Shown: positions 18,701 to 27,393, numbered from the stretch's first letter. The stretch: 64,000 nucleotides of DNA from Lactiplantibacillus daoliensis (GCF_005405005.1 NZ_BJDH01000008.1:62001-126000), one strand, 5' to 3'. The notes: generated by a model not told the origin, from the letters alone. Made by a program: numbers and translations.

Positions 18701-21315
18701 GCATCATTAGCATGTGAAGATGCCAGTGAAGCCTGGTTTTTGGCATTCTCAGCAGCGGCTGAAGCGGCATTGGCATAACTGGAGGCTAAATAATCCCCAG
18801 CTTCAGTCCCACCACCTTCGTTAACGGCTTGATTTAATGATTCAGTAATCGCACTTAATGCAGCTGAAGCGGCGGTACTGCCTAAAGCAGCATATGAACT
18901 GGCTGCGGCGGCATAACTCGCGGCATTAGCGGCGTATGAACTAGCAGTAACGTAATCACCAGTAGTTTCATAACCAGAAACTTGGTCATGCGCAGCTTGG
19001 GCTGCACTTGCGGCGCCAGAAGCTAGTTGTGCATATGAACTGGCATTGCTATAAGCTGAGTTTGCTTGGCTTGCATAGTAACTAGCCAGCGAACCACTCA
19101 GATTGGCACTTGAACTAGCTGCTGAAATAGCACTGCTAGCCATGTCGGCATTCGAACTAGCGCCTGAAGCATAACTTCCTGCCAAGTCTGCTGAGCTGCT
19201 AGCTTGTTCATCGTAAGAACCTTTTGGATCAGTGACTACGATCGTAATAACATTAGAAGAAGCCGTATAATTAGTAGATTGTACTAAAGTCGACTTTTTA
19301 CCTGAAACATAGGCTTGGAAATAATAAGTCCCGGCTTCAGTCATCATATAAGAAAGATAAGCACTGCCATCACTTTCAACTTTGGTCCAAGTTTTACCAT
19401 CAGTTGACATATACCAAACATACGTTGAAGTACTAATCGAATAGTTTGGTGCTAAAATACCACTACCATTGACTGCGGTAACCGTTGCAGCTAATTTGGC
19501 ATTACTACCGACTTTAACCGTTTCAGTACTGGTGGTTAAAGTTGAACTTGCGCCAGAATTAGCGTCTTGTTCGCCAGAAACGTCGTTACTAAATTCTTTA
19601 GCTAACGCAGCGTTGGTTTGTGCTGTGGCAGCATAGCTTGCGGCATCTGCTGCGGCATTGGCAGCCACCCGAGCTAACGAGTTGGCTTCTTTTGGTGAAG
19701 CAGCAATTGCAGCAGCTTCGGTTGCTGAGCTGGCAACGGCATAAGCTGATGAAGCGGCATCCGCAGCAGCATTAGCTAATGACGCATAGGTTGACGCCTG
19801 TGTCCCATTATAAGTAGCAGCATCACTGGCAGCAGTCGTCGCATCAGTAACAGATGAGCTGGCTGCGTTAGTATCATTGGCAGCTGATGAAGCAGCATCT
19901 GAAACCGCAACAGAATTTGCATAAGTCGCGGAAGACTGCGCAGTTTCATTAGCAGCAGCAACCGCAGAATTATTATTAATCGCGGTATTCATATTATCAG
20001 TTGCTACTGAATAAGCGGTGCTACCGGCAGTGTAATCATTAGCAGTAGCAGCAGCAATTGCGGCTGCGTAGGCTGATGAAGCCGCCGTGGCAGCGGCTAC
20101 GGCCGTTGAAGCTGCTGTTGATGCAGTAACTGCTGCGCCACTTGCAACGGCATAAGCTGAAGAAACATTGCCATTGTTTTTATCATATTGCATCGCAAGA
20201 TAAGCACTGTTAGCTGCCTCAGTTGCGGCATTAGCAGCACTCGTTGCAGCATTAGCAGCTGAACTGGCAGCGGCATAAGTACTGCTTGCCAAACTTACCA
20301 CGCCAGAAGTTGCCGCCGTTTTTGCGACGTCTGTTGCAGATGAAGCAACCGTTGCATATGAACTAGCAGCCGCTGCAGCAGAAACCGCAGCTGATGAAGC
20401 CGTTGCATAGTCAATTGCATTACCAGCAACTGAACCAACCCCGGCATCATTAGCGTTCAGATACATATTAGCTAAACTATTGTAATGATTTGCTAATGCG
20501 GCACTATTCAAAGCAGCTTGATAGGCACTCGAAGCAGCGCTTAACGCATTTTGTGTCTCTAAGGTATTTACTAAGTTCGCATATGAGCTAGCTTCAGAGG
20601 CATATGATGATGCCAAAGTTGCTGACGAGGCTGCGGCATTAGCAGCAGTACTGTCAGTGTTGGCATTTGAAGTCGCGGCATATGCATCAATCGCTGAGTT
20701 GGTGGCAGCGGTCGTGGCATCTGTTGATGTCACAACGTCAGCAAGCCCCTTTAAACTGTTTTGGGCAGTTTTTGTGTCTGAAGTTGCGGTATCGTCTGCA
20801 ACCGAACTATTTGCAGCGGAACTACTATCAGTTACACTGCTTGAAACTGTGCTACTTGCAGCTGAACTACTGTCAGCCGCAGTACTTGATACCGTACTAC
20901 TTGCGGCAGAGCTACTATCTGTAGCGACACTTGATGCGGTGCTGCTTGCAGCAGAACTACTATTAGTTGCAGTACTCGACGCCGTACTACTTGCAGCGGA
21001 GCTACTTGCCGCACTGCTTGAAGCATAACTTTCAACAGATGAACTACCGGCAGTGTCAGCCGCTAACATTGCAGCATTTTCGTAATCACTCACCTCGGTG
21101 CTAGCAGCACTATCCGTACTACTCCCCTCGGTACTTGAAGTTGTCACTGTACTTGCGGTATCGGCTTGTGCGGTGGTGTCAGCATGCGAAACGAGCATGC
21201 CACCAGTCAAGGCAAAGGATGCCATAGTCATAAAGACCCAGGTTCGACCCACTTTAAACATTTTGTAACGCAGTTTAGGGTCGCCCTTAAACGCCTTGTT
21301 TTGTAAAGATTTCAC
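15721..21315 (-). CDS. Very large Ser/Ala-rich LPXTG adhesin with KxYKxGKxW signal and (Asp-Thr)n stalk
   Basis: 1864 aa. N-terminus: KxYKxGKxW-type signal (YKMFKVGRTWVFM) and hydrophobic core ending VSHADT. Then about 600 residues of Ala/Ser-rich helical repeats (ASSYA, AASSAA, ANAAS units), an Ig-like insert near 620-690, more Ala/Ser repeats, and Ig-like domains including a Big_2-like one (TWTSSNPNVATVDDTGLVTAVGAG). A further Ala/Ser segment leads to about 170 residues of Asp-Thr dipeptides, 12-residue SGDQNNGSNGSN repeats, and LPQTNE with membrane anchor and basic tail. It should be sortase-anchored with a long acidic stalk. The Ser-rich regions are plausible glycan acceptors for the glycosyltransferases encoded immediately downstream. 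KxYKxGKxW signals are often linked to the accessory SecA2/SecY2 route, but no such genes are in the window. Confidence 0.9.
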   Translation of the reverse strand: MKSLQNKAFKGDPKLRYKMFKVGRTWVFMTMASFALTGGMLVSHADTTAQADTASTVTTSSTEGSSTDSAASTEVSDYENAAMLAADTAGSSSVESYASSSAASSSAASSTASSTATNSSSAASSTASSVATDSSSAASSTVSSTAADSSSAASSTVSSSVTDSSSAANSSVADDTATSDTKTAQNSLKGLADVVTSTDATTAATNSAIDAYAATSNANTDSTAANAAASSATLASSYASEASSYANLVNTLETQNALSAASSAYQAALNSAALANHYNSLANMYLNANDAGVGSVAGNAIDYATASSAAVSAAAAASSYATVASSATDVAKTAATSGVVSLASSTYAAASSAANAATSAANAATEAANSAYLAMQYDKNNGNVSSAYAVASGAAVTASTAASTAVAAATAASSAYAAAIAAATANDYTAGSTAYSVATDNMNTAINNNSAVAAANETAQSSATYANSVAVSDAASSAANDTNAASSSVTDATTAASDAATYNGTQASTYASLANAAADAASSAYAVASSATEAAAIAASPKEANSLARVAANAAADAASYAATAQTNAALAKEFSNDVSGEQDANSGASSTLTTSTETVKVGSNAKLAATVTAVNGSGILAPNYSISTSTYVWYMSTDGKTWTKVESDGSAYLSYMMTEAGTYYFQAYVSGKKSTLVQSTNYTASSNVITIVVTDPKGSYDEQASSSADLAGSYASGASSNADMASSAISAASSSANLSGSLASYYASQANSAYSNASSYAQLASGAASAAQAAHDQVSGYETTGDYVTASSYAANAASYAAAASSYAALGSTAASAALSAITESLNQAVNEGGGTEAGDYLASSYANAASAAAENAKNQASLASSHANDAANAYISGANFNAGTDGYSSAASSAAYAASSYAAYAANASSLAASYAATGDYANAARQQSYASLGLTLATEQLNAASNAAAALTSTIVNTETDYYNSVAQDALNAASDASSAAAIAGSTADSIANTTGTNTALGSSYVSATQDYAKDASSAAAEANASASQAASYMTQASSAVAAGNFADASSYVNLASTATDAATSYAAVANSAAAVGKDLATSAVAYSNDLSNPKYDEQGDASSIFGIVVSGGFTTQPAAVTSTTSGNTITLSVASATGLGAINTGSKTSWYVQVNGTWMSVADAVTAGYLTSQSATGSNRAASNTSTLTAQIASDFTGTMVFQAYTQYGNLGAYLFYNWGSNLAEVDVYDSDIPATDISVNGNDYLVLPTDNSNDSDVTGQYTATTNPGNATGEITWTSSNPNVATVDDTGLVTAVGAGTTTITVTITNADGSTYSSSKTITVGNGLSDKEVSTGDDLTWVPEGNTTSSDSDATYQWYYSATADGEGTALDGQTGANLNLNNITAGQAGYYYLVVNTSVTTDGKTSTQTVTLGRAYLTVDSIQTSTASSAASEAVDHANAADSYDKIASSYADVAGQYTNQNSSSASYAAEAANAASDAAEAASEANSAEAAASTAAANADSAEAANDNSAASSHAQAAKEAASAASSAKKKASSAADKAGYYASLAAGDQSDTDTDADADTDTDTDTDTDTNTDTDTDTDTDTDTDTDTDTDTDTDTDTDSDTDTDTDTDTDTDTDTDTDSDTDTDTDTDTDTDTDTDTDTDTDTDTDTDTDTDTDTDTDTDTDTDTDTDTDTDTDTDTDTDTDTDTDTDTDTDTDTDTDTDTDTDTDTDTDTDTDTDGDGDNINTGDQNNGSNGSNSGDQNNGSNGSNSGDQNNGSNGSNSGDQNNGSNGSNTVNSGNQNNGSTGNGSADSANGMADHITNTDHVSGNDKNQLGSTYNLPQTNEASTNPATVGGAVLLALSSLAALLGRGFKKQDHTK
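16000..16130 (-). repeat. 36-bp tandem repeat encoding SGDQNNGSNGSN
   Basis: Three full 36-bp units begin at 16000, 16036 and 16072, with a partial fourth from 16108. The units are nearly identical at DNA level and add 12 residues each to the adhesin stalk, so length can change by recombination without a frame shift. Confidence 0.85.
16141..16655 (-). repeat. Hexanucleotide tract encoding about 85 Asp-Thr dipeptides
   Basis: On the plus strand it reads as repeated (G/C/A)GTATC units, i.e. GAYACN hexamers on the coding strand. Rare Ser or Ala replacements appear (SDTD, DADAD). Synonymous third bases vary, so the tract is not a perfect microsatellite. The repeat length (6 bp) always keeps the frame. 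The result is a long, acidic, probably extended wall-spanning stalk like the Ser-Asp region of staphylococcal Clf/Sdr proteins. Confidence 0.9.
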
Positions 21316-21724
21316 GATGATGCCTTCTTTCAGAATTTAATAAAACAGTTGATCTAAGTTGATTGATACCGAGATGCAACCCTAGCTTTTTATCAGCACT
21401 AATCAAACTATTAATGCGCGTACACAGTGTCTGACGTTCTAAGTTAACGTTGTTAATCATTCCCGACGGCTTCATAATACATAATTTTCCGATATATTCC
21501 AACAAATGAATTTTAGTTGAATTTATTAACAATCTTTGAATTCATCTGTCAATATAACGAATAAATAATATCCTGATAAGGCAGTAATCACGATTAACTT
21601 AATTGGTAATCGCCTAATTTTCATGCCATCAGAAAAGCCTTAACCACAGCAATCCATGCCGCTTTTTTGAAATGTCTGTTTCATTCATTAACCCGTATTT
21701 AACAGTCTAACAGTTCGTCAAAAT

Positions 21725-21745
21725 GAAACTGATTAAATCAGTTTC
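21725..21745. promoter_or_regulatory. Perfect 21-bp dyad GAAACTGATT-A-AATCAGTTTC
   Basis: Ten-base arms around one central base. A similar sequence (AAACTG...CAGTTT at 22551-22569) lies 59 bases before the BspA-like gene. A shared regulator of both adhesins is possible; no T-run suggests it is not a terminator. Confidence 0.45.
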
Positions 21746-22205
21746 AAGGATTTCTCACATTGGTTAAACTTAATTTCTTGATAAGCTTATCTGAACAGTT
21801 TATTACAGATATTTATTTTTTAATCAAACTGCGCTTCACAGTTTCTTCATCACATTCACAATTTCTTCAAGATTGAATCGCAAAAAAAACGGTGTAGCAT
21901 TTCAGTCGATACTTTTTTTCTCAAACCACCAAAAATTTCCAATTTAGGAATCACTTTCAAAATAACTAACCCTAAAGCGATCCAAGCCAAAATGGCCACC
22001 TTACATCGCTAAATGAGTTAGTCCAATTTATTAACAATAAGTTTCAAAAAATAATAAATGTTTTCCGAAACCGTCTATATACATCGACATAACCAAATCG
22101 TTAGTTGATTTTTTTAAAAACAATTACAATTTCATTTTATATTTTAATTATTTTATACCATGAACATAGTATGTAGGAAATAGCTTGAATCGGAGGTGTA
22201 TTTGG

Positions 22206-22262
22206 TTGACTTTAAAGAATCAGTCTCAGCCTATACGAATCACATCAGTTTATCGATTTTGA
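22206..22262 (+). CDS. Possible 18-codon leader peptide behind a strong ribosome-binding site
   Basis: GGAGGTG at 22192-22198 is a near-ideal Shine-Dalgarno site with no real gene after it. TTG at 22206 (spacing 9) opens an 18-residue frame (MTLKNQSQPIRITSVYRF). An overlapping TTG at 22202 gives a 27-residue frame. It could be a leader peptide, or the remnant of a lost gene start. Support is limited to the site itself. Confidence 0.25.
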   Translation: MTLKNQSQPIRITSVYRF

Positions 22263-22297
22263 CAATAATTAGGTTTTTTAATTAATTAAGACACCAT

Positions 22298-22312
22298 TTG
22301 AAACCGTTTTCT
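22298..22312. promoter_or_regulatory. CRE-like CcpA site
   Basis: TTGAAACCGTTTTCT fits the consensus WTGNAANCGNWNNCW at every position. It lies 316 bases before the BspA-like adhesin start, suggesting carbon-source control if the promoter is nearby. One chance match in AT-rich DNA cannot be excluded. Confidence 0.4.
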
Positions 22313-22521
22313 AATTCTAAAATCTCCCATTTTGGTGCTTAAATTTCTTCAATAACATAATTTTATGTTGTTCCCTAATGACTTGTATAAAGGCGTTTAT
22401 TCGGCATTTTTGGACGGTTTACAAATAAATATATTGATATAAAATACAAATTATAGATAGTTAAGCACCACAATAAGCAACACCATCAAAGTTTACCAGT
22501 AACTTCATTTACTTATTGATC

Positions 22522-22569
22522 ACACCTATTTGATAGGTGTTTGTCAAAACAAACTGATTAAAACAGTTT
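22522..22569. promoter_or_regulatory. Two adjacent dyads just upstream of the BspA-like adhesin
   Basis: ACACCTAT-TTG-ATAGGTGT (22522-22540) and AAACTG-ATTAAAA-CAGTTT (22551-22569) sit 59-106 bases before the start codon, at typical operator distance. The second repeats the dyad at 21725-21745. Confidence 0.4.
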
Positions 22570-22627
22570 ACTAAGAAGCTACCTGTAACACTTTAATAGG
22601 TGAAATAATTTATAAGGGGATTTAATC

Positions 22628-25600
22628 ATGACACAACCAACTAACACCAAGGTTCATTACAAGATGTACAAAAAAGGCCGTTTCTGGGTTTTTGCCGGAT
22701 TGGCTGCTTTTACTTGGCAAATTAACACGTTAAACGCTCACGCTGATACTACTACCGAAACACCAATCGTAACGACTAGTCAGGTTAGCACCCAAAGCTC
22801 TGAAACCACACCATTAGCCACGAATACAAGTGTAACAACTGAAGCGACCGAAAATGACACCGCTAACAATGATACGAAAGCTGTCACTAGCGATACCGAA
22901 GTCACTTCGGATATGACGCCTACTACTGATAATGGCTCAGACGACAAGAAAACAACCGAAGTGACTGAAGATAGTTCGACAACTATAACCAATGATAGTA
23001 ACCAGGACACAAATACAACTAGTGACAATCAGACTGACAAGAGCACCACGACCACTGATCAAGTTGAAACTAATGACGGTCAGGTCAATAATAGCGACAC
23101 TGATGTTGACAATAGTAACGGCGAACAAACACCGGCACCTGACGAAACCAACACCACTAATCCAGATGAAACCACTAACGGTGATGATCAGACCATATTA
23201 AATGATGACAACACAACCGTTTCTGACCAGTCCGATACTGACACCAATGTGGCTAAAGATGACTCACTTGAAACTGTTCCAAACACCAGTGAAGACACCC
23301 TCAAAGTCGCTACACCAGAATCCGTTACCGTTCGGGCAGCGGCAACGGATGATATTGCTAGCGGGACTTATGGTGACAGTGCTTGGCGTATCGACAGTAA
23401 CGGCGTCTTGCATATCAGTGGTGGAACTTTCGTCAATACTAATGGCAAAAATCCTTGGGCAGCCTACGCCAACAAAATTAAGGAAATCAACTTTGAAGAC
23501 ACTGTTAATGGCGCATCAGATTCTTCTGGTCTCTTTAGAGATTTAACTAATTTGACGACAATTACTAATGCAAAAAACTTTAATACTAGTAATGTCACTA
23601 CTATGCAATCAATGTTTGCAAACGACAGTGCCCTAACATCGTTGGACATCTCACAATGGAACACGAGTCAAGTCAAAAATATGGCATCAATGTTTTATCA
23701 CGTTAGTTCACTTAAAACATTGGACGTCAGTAATTGGAACACTAGCAAGGTCACTGATACTGGTGCAATGTTCAATGGAACCAGTTCACTAACTAGTTTG
23801 GATCTTAGTAAATGGGATACCAGTAAAGTAACCAATATGGCGGGAATGTTTATGGGTGATACTGCCCTAGTATCTGTCAGTTTCGCTAATTGGAACACTA
23901 GTAACGTGACAAGCATGCGCAGTATGTTCTCTGGTGACACTGCCTTGACCACGATTGATGTCAGCCAATGGGATACCGGTAAGGTGACTGATATGGGCTT
24001 CATGTTTGCTAACAACACCAGCCTAGTAACAGTGAATGTTGGTAACTGGGACACTGGTCAAGTTCAGAATATGAATAACATGTTCGCTTATGATCGCCTC
24101 ATCACTTCATTAGATGTTGGTAAATGGAACACCAGTAGCGTGACTAATATGGGCTTCATGTTCTACAATACCAAGCTAAAAACGTTAGATGTTTCTAATT
24201 GGGATACGTCTCAAGTCACGATTATGGCCAGCATGTTTACCGGTAATACCATGTTAACCTCATTGGATGTTAGCCATTGGGATACAAGTAATGTGACGAT
24301 CATGAATTATATGTTCTTTGGAAATAACTCCTTAACCAATCTAGACGTTTCTAATTGGGACACTGGTCAAGTTACCGACATGAGCTATATGTTCTATACG
24401 ACTAACGCCCTGCAGTATTTGGACGTTTCGAAATGGAACACTAGCAACGTCACCAACATGAGTTTCATGTTCCAAAGTGCTTGGGTTCTCAGCGGCTTAG
24501 ATGTTTCTAACTGGGACACCAGTAAAGTCACCGACATGCAATACATGTTTGCTTACGCTGAAAAATTAACCAATTTGGACACCGGTAACTGGGATACGAG
24601 TAAAGTCACCAACATGAGTTACATGTTCAATGGCGCTATTGGACTCACCAACGTCAATGTGGCTAACTGGGATACCAGCAGTGTTACTGATATGAACCAC
24701 ATGTTCTGGGGCGCAAATGTCCTCAATAATCTGGACGTGGCTAACTGGGATACCGGTAACGTCACTGACATGAGCTTCATGTTCAATAGCACTTGGATAC
24801 TTGATGGACTAGATGTGGCTAACTGGAACACTAGCAATGTCACCAACATGCAGAACATGTTTGCCTACATGGAAAAATTGCAAAGTTTAGATACGAGCAA
24901 ATGGGACACTAGTAAAGTCACTAATATGAGTGGTATGTTCGTCGGTGATTTCATGTTAACAACATTAGATGTCTCAAATTGGAACACTTCAAATGTCGAA
25001 ACCATGTATGATATGTTTGATGGCGACTCAGCCTTAACTGCCCTAGATGTTTCAAAATGGGACACTAGCAAAGTGACCGATATGCGCTTCATGTTCTGGG
25101 GTAACAAAGGTCTGACCGTCTTAGACTTCTCTAACTGGGATATGTCGAAAGTCACCACAATGACCGACATGCTCACCAATACTAATTTACAAAAGATCAT
25201 CCTAGGCAGTAAGAATAACTGGAGTACCGATACTGGTCTTCCAGAAATTACAGCCGACGATACCTACACTGGTAACTGGATTGATAGTAACGGTGACAAG
25301 CTAACTTCTAGCGATTTGTTGGCTAATAACGCAACTGGTTCTTATATCCGGGAATTGGTGGACAGTCAAACCAGCTTGGACACAAACGATGGCAACCTAG
25401 TGGCTGGACCAAACACCAACTGGAACGTCAGTGATGGCTTTAGCGGTACCGACTACAACGGCAATCAGCTCACAATTGACGATGTCACAGTTGGCGGTGA
25501 TACGGTTGATACCAATGCTCCTGGTGTTTACAAAGTCACCTACACTTACACGGACGCAACTGGGAAAACCATTACAAAGACTGCAACGATTACGGTGACT

Positions 25601-26752
25601 GCAAGTACTGCATCCGTCGACAGCAATGATCAAACTGTTTCATTAGGTGATGGTTGGACTGCCGAAGATAACTTTGCAGGTAGTGATACGGACGGTTCCA
25701 GCGTTGATTTCAAAGATGTCACGGTCAGTGGCGATACGGTTGACGCTAACACGCCAGGCACTTATAACGTCACTTACACCTTCACCGATGCTGCCGGTAA
25801 TGTCGTGACCAAGACAGTTAAAGTGATTGTCTACGGGATTACGCTAAATGAAACCAACAAAGAAATCTCAACGACTAGCAACTGGGACCCAGCAGACAAC
25901 GTTAAGAAAGCTACTGATGGCGCGGGTAACGACCTTGCAGGTAGTGATTTAGCAATTACGATTAAGGACAGTAACGGTAACGTGGTCACTGACCTCACCA
26001 AGACCGGAACTTATACCGTAACCTATACCTTCATGACGCGCGCCGGTGAAACGTACGCCACAACCGCAACGATTGTCGTTTCCAACAAATCAAGCCTCGA
26101 TGCTAATGATTCGACAATTACGGCCGGTGACACTTGGAATCCAGCGGACAACTTCGTTAGTGCGACGGATGAAAACGGCGATGCGCTAGACTTTAGCCAA
26201 ATTACCGTTGACGGTGATGTCGATACCAATACCCCTGGCACCTACAAAGTCACTTACACTTATACCGATGCCAATGGCGACAGTATCAGTAAAGTAATCA
26301 CTGTCACGGTTACTGCCAAAGATACTGGCGATGGTGATGGCGACACGGATACCGGTGATAACAACGGTAACGGTGGCACGGACACTGACAACAATAACGG
26401 TGACGGCGATACTAATACCGGGGACAACAATGGTAGTGGTAACACCGATGGTAACGGTGACAGCATCAACACTGGCAATACCAACAATGGTAACAATAAC
26501 AGTAACGGCCAAGCCGATACGATTGTCACTACACCAACTAGTACTGCACCACAAGCTAACGCCAATGAACAAGTTAGCCTCAAGGACGCCGCTAAAAAAG
26601 TTGCTGCTCAAGATCAAAACTCATTGGACAAATTACCACAAACTGATGAAAGTTCCACACGGCACATCGCCGCTGCTGGAGCCGTACTCTTAGCACTTAG
26701 TGGTCTCGCCCTTGGCTTAGGCAAAGCCTTAATCAAGCGGCGTCAAAACTAA
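22628..26752 (+). CDS. BspA-like (DUF285) LPXTG surface adhesin with KxYKxGKxW signal
   Basis: 1374 aa. Signal: YKMYKKGRFWVFAG with cleavage near NAHADT. Residues 45-235 are Thr/Asp/Asn-rich low complexity. About residues 240-900 hold roughly 22 tandem 24-25-residue DUF285 repeats with the core LDVSNWDTSKVTNMSYMF, which form a leucine-rich-repeat-like solenoid as in BspA proteins. Four Ig-like (Big_3-type) domains follow (about 905-1240), then a Gly/Asn/Asp linker and LPQTDE, hydrophobic anchor and KRRQN tail. It is sortase-anchored and probably binds host or matrix ligands; the ligand is unknown. AAGGGGATTTAATC precedes the ATG. The Ig-like domains match those of the adhesin at the left window edge. 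Confidence 0.9.
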   Translation: MTQPTNTKVHYKMYKKGRFWVFAGLAAFTWQINTLNAHADTTTETPIVTTSQVSTQSSETTPLATNTSVTTEATENDTANNDTKAVTSDTEVTSDMTPTTDNGSDDKKTTEVTEDSSTTITNDSNQDTNTTSDNQTDKSTTTTDQVETNDGQVNNSDTDVDNSNGEQTPAPDETNTTNPDETTNGDDQTILNDDNTTVSDQSDTDTNVAKDDSLETVPNTSEDTLKVATPESVTVRAAATDDIASGTYGDSAWRIDSNGVLHISGGTFVNTNGKNPWAAYANKIKEINFEDTVNGASDSSGLFRDLTNLTTITNAKNFNTSNVTTMQSMFANDSALTSLDISQWNTSQVKNMASMFYHVSSLKTLDVSNWNTSKVTDTGAMFNGTSSLTSLDLSKWDTSKVTNMAGMFMGDTALVSVSFANWNTSNVTSMRSMFSGDTALTTIDVSQWDTGKVTDMGFMFANNTSLVTVNVGNWDTGQVQNMNNMFAYDRLITSLDVGKWNTSSVTNMGFMFYNTKLKTLDVSNWDTSQVTIMASMFTGNTMLTSLDVSHWDTSNVTIMNYMFFGNNSLTNLDVSNWDTGQVTDMSYMFYTTNALQYLDVSKWNTSNVTNMSFMFQSAWVLSGLDVSNWDTSKVTDMQYMFAYAEKLTNLDTGNWDTSKVTNMSYMFNGAIGLTNVNVANWDTSSVTDMNHMFWGANVLNNLDVANWDTGNVTDMSFMFNSTWILDGLDVANWNTSNVTNMQNMFAYMEKLQSLDTSKWDTSKVTNMSGMFVGDFMLTTLDVSNWNTSNVETMYDMFDGDSALTALDVSKWDTSKVTDMRFMFWGNKGLTVLDFSNWDMSKVTTMTDMLTNTNLQKIILGSKNNWSTDTGLPEITADDTYTGNWIDSNGDKLTSSDLLANNATGSYIRELVDSQTSLDTNDGNLVAGPNTNWNVSDGFSGTDYNGNQLTIDDVTVGGDTVDTNAPGVYKVTYTYTDATGKTITKTATITVTASTASVDSNDQTVSLGDGWTAEDNFAGSDTDGSSVDFKDVTVSGDTVDANTPGTYNVTYTFTDAAGNVVTKTVKVIVYGITLNETNKEISTTSNWDPADNVKKATDGAGNDLAGSDLAITIKDSNGNVVTDLTKTGTYTVTYTFMTRAGETYATTATIVVSNKSSLDANDSTITAGDTWNPADNFVSATDENGDALDFSQITVDGDVDTNTPGTYKVTYTYTDANGDSISKVITVTVTAKDTGDGDGDTDTGDNNGNGGTDTDNNNGDGDTNTGDNNGSGNTDGNGDSINTGNTNNGNNNSNGQADTIVTTPTSTAPQANANEQVSLKDAAKKVAAQDQNSLDKLPQTDESSTRHIAAAGAVLLALSGLALGLGKALIKRRQN

Positions 26753-26766
26753 CTCAATCGTTTACT

Positions 26767-26800
26767 AAAACACCCGTCACGGATTGTGGCGGGTGTTTTA
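26767..26800 (+). terminator. Intrinsic terminator after the BspA-like adhesin
   Basis: AAAACACCCG / CGGGTGTTTT arms with inner CAC/GTG pairing and a T-run. Confidence 0.85.
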
Positions 26801-26811
26801 CATTGGTCAAA

Positions 26812-26851
26812 AAAAGTGTTAGTTGCCAGATTGCAGACAACTAACACTTTT
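26812..26851 (-). terminator. Intrinsic terminator after the AccB-like gene
   Basis: Perfect 14-bp arms AAAAGTGTTAGTTG / CAACTAACACTTTT. On the minus strand it is followed by a T-run, directly after the AccB-like stop codon. Confidence 0.85.
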
Positions 26852-26853
26852 GC

Positions 26854-27393
26854 TTAAATATCACTTGGATTATCAGGAATTAATTGAATTAATGGCTGAC
26901 CAAAGTTAACTTCATCACCATTTTCAACTAGCAAGGCTTTAACTTGACCAGCTTGCTTGGCAACCACTGGCCGCATCATTTGCATCGCTTGAATCAAGCC
27001 GACTTGTTGACCGACACTGACTTGATCGCCAACACTGACATATGGCGTTTCTTCGGCTGAATGAGCCTGGTAGAAGATACCGACCACTGGTGCGGTAATG
27101 CACTCGGCTGGGTCAATTTCGTCCTCGACTGGGGCTGGTGCCGGCGTACTGATTGGTGTCGGTTCAGCGGTTGGCGCAACTGGCGTATCCACAATTGGTT
27201 CTGGTGCCGACTGAACTGGTTCCTCAGGCGCTACCGGCGCATTTGGTAGTGGTGTCGGTTGGGTATTGACCACCGGTTTGCCATGTCCTTTTTTACCCAT
27301 TTGAATTTCAAATTCTTGATCACGATATTCAAAATTAGATAAACTGCTTTGTTCAAACTTATCCATCAGTTGATAAATCTTATTTAAATCCAT
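26854..27393 (-). CDS. Biotin carboxyl carrier (AccB)-like protein lacking the biotin-accepting lysine
   Basis: 179 aa with the full AccB plan: an N-terminal helix (MDLNKIYQLMDKFEQSSLSNFEY), an Ala/Pro-rich flexible linker (about 40-95) and a C-terminal biotinyl domain (ITAPVVGIFYQAHSAEETPYVSVGDQVSVGQ... VENGDEVNFGQPLIQLIP). The modification site is EAMKM in BCCPs; here it reads QAMQMM, the codon CAA giving Gln for the acceptor Lys. It therefore cannot carry biotin (or lipoyl) at that position. It stands alone, away from accC/accA/accD. GGAGGG lies 7 bases before the ATG and the frame is intact, so it looks like a functional non-biotinylated paralogue rather than a decayed gene. A structural or regulatory role is speculation. 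Confidence 0.85.
   Translation of the reverse strand: MDLNKIYQLMDKFEQSSLSNFEYRDQEFEIQMGKKGHGKPVVNTQPTPLPNAPVAPEEPVQSAPEPIVDTPVAPTAEPTPISTPAPAPVEDEIDPAECITAPVVGIFYQAHSAEETPYVSVGDQVSVGQQVGLIQAMQMMRPVVAKQAGQVKALLVENGDEVNFGQPLIQLIPDNPSDI

Larger units (their letters stand above)
21316..22627. other. 1.3-kb AT-rich divergent regulatory region between two adhesin genes
   Basis: No gene of normal size is present. Its length and AT content are unusual for this chromosome. It holds several dyads, a CRE-like site and one strong ribosome-binding site followed only by a very short frame (listed separately). Promoters for the Ser/Ala-rich adhesin (-) and the BspA-like adhesin (+) must lie here, but no -35/-10 pair is clear enough to place. 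Confidence 0.6.

Noticed and set aside
20657-21028. Ala/Leu/Val-rich frame opposite the Ser/Ala-rich adhesin
   Set aside because: Reverse complement of Ala/Ser codons; no ribosome-binding site; it lies fully inside a clear gene.
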